Below are positions 1 through 9,138 of a stretch of DNA of 24,914 nucleotides, in pieces; the stretch's first letter is position 1; each line of letters begins with the position of its first letter. This stretch comes from Apostichopus leukothele (taxonomy: Eukaryota > Echinodermata > Holothuroidea > Aspidochirotida > Stichopodidae): contig JAAAKB020001132.1 of the NCBI GenBank assembly GCA_010014835.2, forward strand, positions 1-24,914. The letters are read 5' to 3'. Made by a program: the position numbers and the translations under genes. The notes under the pieces were generated by a model, which saw only the letters and a program-made list of their open reading frames with translations, searched no databases and was not told the origin of the DNA.

Positions 1-378
1 ATATATGCGATACTTGCGTTTACCTGCCCAGACGTGCCGTTCTATTCTGTAATCGTAAATGTTTTGATATCGTTCATATATACAAGGCCATGTAGTCACT
101 GAGAGCATAGGGACACGTTCCTCCTTCCCTCCGCGACCCATTTCTCCAACTGACTTACATGATAACACACGCACGCAAAGTAATGTAAAAAATGTCGTAT
201 AAAGTAATATAAAGCACCATACCAAAACAGAATTTCTGAAGTGGAGTTGACAGCCCCCTCTTAGACCCCTCCCTAAAACGGACGTCAGAAAAACAAGTGT
301 CCCCCCCCCCCTCCCCCGTCCTCCCTTAAATTTGAATTCGTAACAGAGGGTATATGAACCTATATATTGTCATGAAAT

Positions 379-547
379 ATCGTATCAATACAAGGCCCTT
401 TGATTAAAGTTAAATTTCCCAACTCTTCAAGCTGGGACGAAGATTTGGCTTTGCACCATCTGAAAAGTCGTATCAGTACAAGCGTTAAATGGAACTTAAA
501 TTCTCCAATTCTTAAAATATGGACAAAAAGTTGGCTTTGAATGCCCC
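379..547. repeat. Degenerate two-copy tandem repeat, period about 88 bp
   Basis: Two diverged copies share, in order, CGTATCA[A/G]TACAAG, a TTAAA/TTAAATT block, CC[C/A]A[C/T]TCTT, GGGACGAAGA versus GGACAAAAAG, and TTGGCTTTG. Copy one begins near 380 and copy two near 469. Family not recognised. Confidence 0.55.
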
Positions 548-1819
548 CTCACACCGCAAAGGCTGATTACGAGCCTGCAAATAACCAACCGGGATGTCAC
601 AAGTTGTAGTTTACGCAATATGCTCATGTAATCGGTAGCAACCTTTGAAGTAGCTAGACAATAAAAAACAAGACAATCTTAGACACAACTTGTTTTGAAA
701 CAAAACGGGAAGACCAGTGACATATCAGTAACAATGAAAGCCATGCGATAAAATGCGGCTACCTCTTATATTAGGATTTTCTTCCGTCTTTTGTATGACA
801 TAAAGTACCATGGCTTGGAATTAGATATATAGAAAGTACGCCACCATTTTGGTCACTTTTCGGCACTAATCGATCAGTAACAAAGATGTGGGTTCTGTTG
901 TGAAAGATTTGAAGTCGTCATGGCCGGGTAACGTCTTAATTCTAACGATAAGTGGGTATCCATCCGAAAGGGGGTGCTATCCGGGGTGAGAGAGAAGCCA
1001 GGATGGGAGATTAAATGGATTAGAAGGGGGCTTACCGAGACTATGCAGACACTCCCAGTAAGCTTTATAGGTAATACTCTGTTTGCAAATTTACCCCACC
1101 CGACTCTCCTGCCCTCTCCCCACTATATAAGCTATATTCACTTCTTACCCGCCCACCATGAGCAGATAAAAACAAATGTAAGCCCTCAGACTTGGTAGAA
1201 AAGAACACTTAGAAATGAGGCATGATTGCCAGGAAAAATCCTTTTACTTTAATTTGCTGCACATTTACACCAGACCCCGACCCCTCAGAATCGATACATG
1301 TAGGTCATATAACGTGGACAATATGGACAATATATTGTTAATGAATATATTCTACAGTTATTAAATTCAAGTAAAATAATACTTTACTGTATTTGACATT
1401 TTACTGATAAATAGCTTCAATATAGTAAAAATTCCCATATTATGAACCGTGGAAATTGCGTCATCATTACCTCCGCTTCTTCATCCACTTATTTTAAATC
1501 CCGACAAACTTCGAAAACTGCAGATAAAGTTTCTGACTTCTGGAAAAGTCCCACGACCCATAGACAAATATTCGGGTCCCACCTTTGGGTTTCGCCCCCA
1601 TCATAACATCTATCTTCAAACCCCATTTGCGGACAGGCGGTCTGCGCCTTCCTCGTTACCGTAATCGGAGAGAAACAATACCGAAAATAATTTAAAAACC
1701 CTTCCTGCGAACGTGGAGCTAGAAGCTATTTCGTTAGTATCTCCATGCTGCGAAGCACGTAGATTTCAGACAAGTAGACCACAAAAAATCATTAAGTTGT
1801 ATTTCCCTGTTCAAACCAA

Positions 1820-1839
1820 GGAGTTGTTATAACAACTCC
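1820..1839. repeat. 20-bp perfect palindrome flanked by direct repeats
   Basis: The arms GGAGTTGTTA and TAACAACTCC are exact reverse complements with no spacer. A 12-bp direct repeat, CCCTGTT[C/G]AAAC, occurs at 1805-1816 and again at 1838-1849, overlapping the right arm. Function unknown. Confidence 0.85.
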
Positions 1840-2477
1840 CTGTTGAAACGATTCTTTAAAATCACCTTCACTTCTCAAGAACAATGCTGAACGTAACCGG
1901 TGAAGAAAATGAATCACCATAGAAACACCACTGAAGTTGATCTCTCTATCGCGTGATTTCGCAATACTTACGAATGCTAGAAGCATGAAGAACGACCGCA
2001 GAGTTCAATTATCCCTATTTTAAAAATGCTAAAGTCTGCGGGAACTTTGAGTTACGCGTTAGTGCTAAATAAGTCAACTTTAATCAACTATATGATATTT
2101 TAGAACATGTTTTGTTACATAAGAATGGATTAAAAATGCATTATTTTCCGAAAACATTGCCAAATTAGATAGAGTAGACGATATCTTTTCTCTTGAAGGA
2201 GATACTATTTCATCATACAATTTCGTCATAACGAATAACGGTAGCAGAATGACAGATGACCTGATGGAACGTGCATGTTGACCTTGGCATAGAAAAATAT
2301 CATGAACTCTCATTTCTTTTGTATAAATGTTAGTGATTTGTGAAGTTTACGTATTAATGGATGCGTTGGGGACATGAATTTGGATCGTCAAGAAATTTTC
2401 TCTTATTCTTACATCAAAACTGCAATGATAACGAGATATCAGGGATATTAACGTGGAAGGAAAGGTAAAGATGAAAA

Positions 2478-3262
2478 TAGGCCTAAGTAATGTTAATGAG
2501 GATAGCTTAGGCCTATGTAGAATGTAAATGCTTCACTCAGGCACCACGTCCATGCTACATCGACCAATTCAGTCTTTTTCAAACAAGTAGTAAGGCTAGT
2601 AGTACTTCTTTGGTCTACTCTAAGTGTAAAATAACAATTCCGCTCAGAACTGGTTATTTTTCGATCAAAATGACAGTGAATCGCGAAGAAATTTATCATC
2701 CATACCACTAACCAGCATAACAATGTAAAGCATAGGCTGTGCCTAGTTGCTGAAATTTTGCCCTTACTGCGATGAGAGGGAACAAAAGTGATGGTAGTAC
2801 TACTAGGCCTTTATTTTGGTATAGGCCTATTTTTGATAGCCTTAGTTAATAAATATTAATTTTATAAAACTTTGCTAGCGTACATCATTAAATGGTTTAG
2901 TTTTACATTCCAACTTCAGGATTTCATCGATAGTTAAATCAGATTCTGCCTGAATGAGAAAAGCCTAGGCTAGCTATGCATGTTATATTGGTCAAACTTT
3001 GCTGTACAATTCCATTAAAATAAAAAGAAATGTTTCCTTGCGTCACTAGAGCCAATTTCAGGTGTTTTCCTTAAGGCTGTTTGGAGACACAACTCATTTG
3101 AAAAATGTGATTACAATTTGAGATATGAACATGTTATTGATAAGCACAGTGTCTGTAAGTGCATTGGTACAATTGAGTGTGCATTTTAATATAACACATG
3201 CAATAACTGTATACTACTACACAGCATATTCAAAATCATTAAGAGGATTGGACATAGGCCTA
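2478..3262. repeat. Cluster of TAGGCCTA palindromic words
   Basis: Exact TAGGCCTA occurs at 2478-2485, 2508-2515, 2822-2829 and 3255-3262, with TAGGCCTT at 2804-2811. An 8-bp word is expected about once per 65 kb by chance. I associate this word with echinoderm genomes, from memory only. Confidence 0.7.
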
Positions 3263-3483
3263 ACTTAGAAGTAGAAGCTGCTAACTATGGTCACTCATGT
3301 AAACCAATTCAGAATATTTTCAATGCCAAATATACTGTATGAAGCAAAGAACTGCCCAAACTTCTTCTTGCATTCAAAACTATGAATGAAAATGCACATC
3401 AAAATATTTCATGGTAGACCCATGAACAAACTGATACCACGTTAGAATTGTGTCAGGACTCGGTTATCCTCTTTCCTAGTGTA

Positions 3484-3599
3484 ACGATGTGTTATTGAAT
3501 TAATTTTGATTCGTTATTTATGAAGGGTATTCATTTTTAAATAAAGACACAGCTTTGTTCTTGATGGTTTGGAATGTTACGATGTGTTATTAAATTAAT
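3484..3599. repeat. 21-bp direct repeat, 95 bp apart
   Basis: ACGATGTGTTATT followed by [G/A]AATTAAT occurs at 3484-3504 and 3579-3599 with a single mismatch. Probably the ends of a small local duplication or insertion; no terminal inverted repeats are evident. Confidence 0.7.
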
Positions 3600-3766
3600 G
3601 TGCAGATCAACTTTGCATGTGTGAGGGTGTTAAGATTGTTCATGCATGTGTCGGTTGTGCGTGTTGCTTTGGGTGCGTGTGGTGCGTAAATTGTTTGAAG
3701 GGTGCTTGTTGTGCATGTTTTCTTTAAATAGGGTTTGGAATGGATTGGGAGGCAGTTATTACTTAG

Positions 3767-3846
3767 AGTTCATAAAGTCAAGACATGTTTTTATATCTTG
3801 GTGTTATTTAAAGTTTATAAACACAAGACGTTTTCTTTTATCTTGG
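3767..3846. repeat. Two-copy tandem duplication, 45-bp period
   Basis: The 35-nt blocks 3767-3801 and 3812-3846 match at 28 positions. Both begin AGTT and end TATCTTGG, and share the core CAAGAC. Confidence 0.7.
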
Positions 3847-6360
3847 TAAGACTCTGTTGAAGCTTGCATTAAATACACGTCGACGTAGTGACAAATATAA
3901 GCCCCCGTAACTGGACTCTTTATTTATTTGTTACACTTTAGGTATTACCATGTGTTCAGTGTTTTCCAGTATACTTGGCAAAGGAAAACAATTCAAATGT
4001 GTCCTTGTAAGTGCATTATCAGCGGCAATTCTTTTTGCCAAGTATCTTAAATACAAAAAATGCAGATTGATCCAATGTCCTTGGTGTTGTTCTCTAAGTT
4101 TGAAGTATAGATTGCACCATGCATGGTGTGATCCCTGGAGATGTAAACTACCTGTGCATTACAGTGCTCAGAGATGCAGCTCAGTACGCCTCCTTGTGTT
4201 AATATGACAGTCCATCTGCATCGCAGGGAATCACTACATATATATAGTGTGTCAATTTAAATCAAAAGTTTACTTATATTATATATAGGTTTAATATTCA
4301 TGCTAGTTTCAATTGTATTACATATATAGAAGACAATACATATTTAATGATGACCATTGACATGCTGTACTGAAGCTGGTGAATTTCATTGGCCATCATA
4401 CAATACCCTACAGTCCGCAGTATACATGTGAACGTTTGACACTTTATGGAAAAAAGTGGGCAGTCAAGAATACATACTGTACCTTATGATACATGAGGAA
4501 CCCTGTCACTCCTACCACTTATTAAAATAAGCTATGTAATGCAAATTAACACCTTTTTGTAGAATCTCATGACTACAGCACTAGCTCACTGTGCTACTTT
4601 AAAAGTGAACATTAATAAAACTGGGGGACCATGTAGTTAATACAGTGTGCACTTACTGTAATATTTAACTTGTAAATACAGCTGTGGAAATATTGGTTTT
4701 GATTCAGAACTTTCAAAATTGAATATCGTGAATTCTTTTCTATGCCAAAAGTGCATATTTTGGGAAATTGATGCCACGTTGTGGTCTATGGCATCCTAGA
4801 CATATATGCACATGCCAAATTTATTGATATTTGGTTTATTAACAAATTTGTTCAGTTAAGTTAAGCCATGCATAGGTCTGCAGTACATGGGGATGGTTCT
4901 ACTTCTATTCCTACAATTTTTTGTATCAAATTTGGTTGAAAGAGACCAAAGATAGTCACACACATTCCAGCGACAATACCCCTTCTTCTGCCAGTCAAAG
5001 GCTTCTCCATTTCTACTGCCACTGTCAGAGACTTCTCCATGAGAATAAAATTAACAGTGTAATTTGATCATCCTCTTTGAGCAAGTGAGGGTTGGAACCT
5101 TCAGGAAGGTATTTTCGGAAACTGTAAATCCACATCACTAATGCTAAAATCTGGAGGTAAGTTGGTAGTATCAATGGCTACAGTATTGTATTTGATTTAT
5201 TGCATGTATTTCACTATAAACAGTACATGATCGAAATCTAAGTACAAAACTCCTCTGGGCAGTACGACAGCAGGGAAAATGTTTATGTGACATTCAAATT
5301 TTGTGTAGAAGTTCTTGAAGGCTTTTGTTACAAGATACTACGGTTACTGCGTAAAACTAAATACTGTAGACTGCTTACATCTTTGGACTTTCACATCTTT
5401 GACCATTTTGCATACAATTTTGTGATGTGATGCTGAATTAATTATTTCCTGCAGCAGGCTTGAAGGGCCCTTCCTTTCATATTCTGTGAGTGCTGAGTGT
5501 GTCTTTATTGTTGCTATTTTATGCTGCTGCAGTATATACAGTAGATTGAATGTTTTCCTTCTATTGTGTTCTTGTATTAAGAGTCACCATGCAGTGTTTG
5601 TACTGTAGATAGTCATTAGTGGGAACTGACCTCCCTTGCGTACACATTATTTGACATTTCTTCAATTCAAAGATGAAACAGAAATGAAAATCTAAATTCT
5701 GTTCAAATGCATGATGCAGTAGCGTGGCAGCGATATCCTCACATGTGTCAAACTAAGGTCACAACAGAGTATGTCTCTAATCTGATTAACCTAATCTTGG
5801 TATTAAAGATCAAGAGGGGGTTGTTTGTGTGGTTTGACCTCAAGCAGGGCACACACTGCCTTATATAATGATAAGGGTGATAACAACTTAACTTCTCCAT
5901 TATCCTTGACTCACTTTAATTACATACTGTACAGTACTGTACATACTTATTTCCATCAGTCAGTGAACTTTTTCTTCTTCTTAGGGCTGGTGTGACATAC
6001 TGTGTGTGATTTGATATGGAGTTTTGGAGTCAGAACCTGATGTATTCAAATCTTTTGCAAGTCAATTTGCATTATATTTAAATATGGTAAAATACTTGAT
6101 TTATGTTATACATATAGCTATAGCTTACATTGGTTGCTCAGTTAACCAGGTATTGGTACATTCATTCATTTAGGTATTTTCAGTTAAATTTATTTTATGT
6201 TTCTTCACAGCTTTACAACTATACAGTATATATACAGTAGTTATTGTGTAGCTACAATTATATACTGTACAGTAGTAGAGTAGAACCCAGTAAATTTACT
6301 GTGTAAAATACAGTGTGGGTTACAACTTACAAGATTAAATTTGTGTGAAAGGCTTGACAA

Positions 6361-6414
6361 GGAGCACCCCAAAAGGCCCCACAGGGCTCAAAGCCTCATC
6401 TAGTAGGGTGCTCC
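6361..6414. repeat. Inverted repeat with inner hairpin
   Basis: GGAGCACCC (6361-6369) pairs with GGGTGCTCC (6406-6414), and a smaller GCCC-CACA-GGGC hairpin (6376-6387) lies inside. The block is GC-rich against an AT-rich background, which suggests a small inserted repeat; family not recognised. Confidence 0.6.
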
Positions 6415-8950
6415 CAAATATGAAAATATTGAAAAGGTTACCAAGAAGGAGTAAGCAACAAACCCTATTCCACCCACAAAGTACACATCCTACACAGGAT
6501 GTCAAAGAATAATAACAGAAGTAAAATCATGTCGACTCCTATAGACAATAAAACTCACTACATTTATCAACCTCAGTTCTTTACTTTCTGACTCCCCCCT
6601 CCCCCTTCCCCCATTCTGCTTCCCCACTTAGCAGTCTTCCTTTGATGAACTTCAACCAGCAGTGTGGTGACAAACGTGATAGCTATTGTAAAATGGCAGA
6701 AATTGGCAACAAACCTCAACTTGATGCATCTTAACACTGGTTCAATACATATATGCTCCCTAGAGTTCCTCTGTTGTACATGCAGTATTTCACACTGAGC
6801 GCTGTTAAAAGGGTTGCAGTACTGAGAGAGACATTCTCAACACCAAGGCAGTAAATTTCCAATGGGATTTAATAAAGTGCTCAGTTTGTATTTTCTTTGC
6901 TGCTTTTCTTCTTAATGCTGCTATAAAGAGTCAAGCAGATGAACTTGTTACTGAGCAACATTGGAATAAACTTGGGAATGGTCTTAAAATTCAAAAAAGG
7001 GGGTTTTGTCCAGCTTGGCAGTGTTGTAAGTTTCAACTGCGCATGGAATCATGAAGCGGGGAAGTAATGATATCACCATTGCAATAATTGAGCCACTTTC
7101 AATACGATTTACCACTGAATTGTAGTGGACAGTCCATAAAGCATTTCCATTCCCCTTGGTTTTGTGAACACCCAGGACGTATGGTATAAAGCAGCCATGA
7201 TTTTAAAGAAATAGTCACTCAACCAGATTTCTCTCTGTTAACTGTACTTTTCTATGTAGATCAACAGGGCAAGGTTATAGTGCCACAAGAATCATTTAGC
7301 TTAATGTAAGCTACTCCAGTCCTACCTCTCTCCCCTTCCTCTTCCCCTGCCGGTTGCCACTCCCTCTTACTCATACACATAAACTTAACTTTAATTAAAT
7401 GTAGTATGTTCATGTATTAAATGTATGTCATGCCCCATAAGTGCAATTGAAGTGCATCTGCCAGGGAGGGGGGTTGGGAAGGGAGAACTCTGGTTTGGTA
7501 AAAAAGGGCAATATTGACTAACAGTGTGAGTAGAAGAGCTGGTAGGAACATCAGACATCTGAAGTGAGTGTAGTTAAGTAGACTGGCTGGAACTTTGGTG
7601 GAAGACACATTGTCGATGAGGAAGACATCTCTGTAAGGATGGCTGAACCCATGCACCGTTATCAGAGTGACAGTTGGATACCCTTGTATTCAGATTAAAT
7701 GCAACAACTGCTGTGTAAATATTTTTGACCTGATAATGCTCTACCATCCCTACAAAGGCATGAGCATAGCAACTGTGTAAATCAGTATTGTATGGGTGCT
7801 TTGGTGGCACTTGTGGACTTGGCACAGTAAATTGTCACTTTAGGGGTTTACAATCAGTAAGAGAGGATATACTTTTGAATAATTAACCATTACTTTTACA
7901 TTACTGTAGAAGCTGGTGCTAATGATAGAGGCTTTCTACAACTTTACAAATACTGTACTTAACACACTGTAGCAGTACACTTTCTTAAGAGGTGAAGATG
8001 TATGTTAGTTTTATCTTAATGCAACTGGGACCACTTCCTTGTATGAAAAGTCTACTCTGTATATAGCCAATTAGCCATCCACATTACTCTGATTCCTAAA
8101 GAAAAAACTATTTGTGACCATGAAATGGCAAAAATGAAGATACTAGCCCTTCCTTTAATTGCCTTATTCCCTTCAGTGACTGAGAGTTATATGACTGCAT
8201 TCAGGTTTAAACTGGTTGACACTTTCCTGCCAGTATGAAGTGGCTGCTATAAGCTTCTGTAGATTTATCTGTTTACAACTATTCCAATGGATGATCTGTT
8301 TTTGAACTTTAAAAAAAAGTTTCCAGGAAGACCAGATGAGAGGCGTTTGGATTTGATCCAATCAGTTACATCATGATACAAAACGCAGTTTTTGCAGTTG
8401 CCTGGATGTTGCTGTTACACTAACAGTAACTGCACTACTGCAGATCAGCTGGAACTAACAAATCCTGGGGATGTTTAGAGCAATAGCAAGCTACATTTAC
8501 CTCTGAGCTTGCAATTTTGATTGTTGTACTATGTGAGGAAAGTGGACAATTCCTTTCTTAGCATTCATTTGGAAATATCCAACTTCTTGGGAACTGGTGA
8601 CATACAGTATTAACCACTCTTTATGAGTGCTTCGTAATCAATCAAAGGTTGGATTTGTACACTGAAACGGTTTGGACTTAAAAAAACGAAGCAAATTAGT
8701 CTGTTTGAATCAGTAAGTATTTTGTTTGATTTTCCATACATGTTTATAAGCATTGTCAATCAATGTGTGATTCCTGTACAGTATAGTCGCTCAAGGGTAA
8801 AACCACAACTGCGCATTCTTTGTTTGAGGTCATGTACAGTATTGAGTGTAGTAGTGCGCATGCACAGTACAGCACTTGCTGAGTTCATGAGAACATTTAC
8901 ACGCATTCATGTCATGATTGAGTATCTCTTATAATCCCTTTTGTTTTCAG

Positions 8951-9138
8951 TGCCTGCCAATACACAGGACAGCATGGAGACCCTTCCTCGTGAGGATGGG
9001 GAGATAATGAAAGGTGAAGAAATCTTGCCCAAGAACAGGTTAGAGGACCTCAAGAGTGGTTCAGTGTTAAAGCCACATAAGGACACAAAGCCCACACGGA
9101 GGAAACAAGTGTTAGGACAGTCTACGTACCCAACTATC
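8951..9138 (+). CDS. GPAM: GPAM exon a: first coding exon with short 5' UTR
   Basis: The exon follows a TTGTTTTCAG acceptor and ends at ATC|GTAAGT. The proposed start at 8974 has A at -3 and G at +4, a strong Kozak context, and gives 55 codons. The N-terminal part is charged and poorly conserved; the end (residues about 48-55, QSTYPTI) aligns with the FRPTIF segment of vertebrate GPAM as I remember it. The frame stays open from 8974 back to the acceptor, so a coding contribution from an unseen upstream exon with one leftover base is possible. Otherwise 8951-8973 is 5' UTR. The next in-frame stop upstream is at 8932, inside the presumed intron. Confidence 0.8.

Larger units (their letters stand above)
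1..2100. other. CpG-retaining upstream region without a recognised gene
   Basis: About 76 CpG dinucleotides in 2.1 kb, roughly six times the density of the 4.3-7 kb stretch. No reading frame here resembles a known protein; the longest are under 80 codons and compositionally random. It contains a degenerate tandem repeat (379-547), a C-run (301-317) and a 20-bp palindrome (1820-1839). A TATATAAG word at 1124-1131 is the best TATA-like match but has nothing else to support it. Likely the upstream flank and perhaps promoter region of GPAM. Confidence 0.5.
2101..8950. other. AT-rich, increasingly CpG-poor noncoding stretch (probable 5' noncoding exon(s) and first intron of GPAM)
   Basis: I see no protein-coding exon here. 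It holds TAGGCCTA words (2478-3262), local direct repeats (3484-3846), a GT-rich patch (about 3615-3720), short palindromes (4115-4128, 5928-5943, 6263-6274) and an inverted repeat (6361-6414). Frames on the minus strand at 7417-7825 and the plus strand at 3950-4207 do not resemble known proteins. A possible spliceable block, TTACACTTTAG acceptor to CCTT|GTAAGT donor (3943-4006), could be a noncoding exon but does not join exon a in a coding phase. Confidence 0.45.

Noticed and set aside
1121-1180. TATATAAG word followed by GTAAGC as a core promoter with a tiny first exon
   Set aside because: TATA-like words are expected often in AT-rich DNA; no initiator at the right distance and no link to the gene can be shown.
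3950-4207. Cys-rich 85-codon open frame, with a plausible acceptor before it and a GTAAGT donor inside it
   Set aside because: No family resemblance, and splicing from the donor to exon a would put exon a in a frame with an early stop. At most a noncoding exon.
7417-7825. Two overlapping minus-strand frames of about 80 codons
   Set aside because: No recognisable domain, no splice partners and ordinary noncoding composition.
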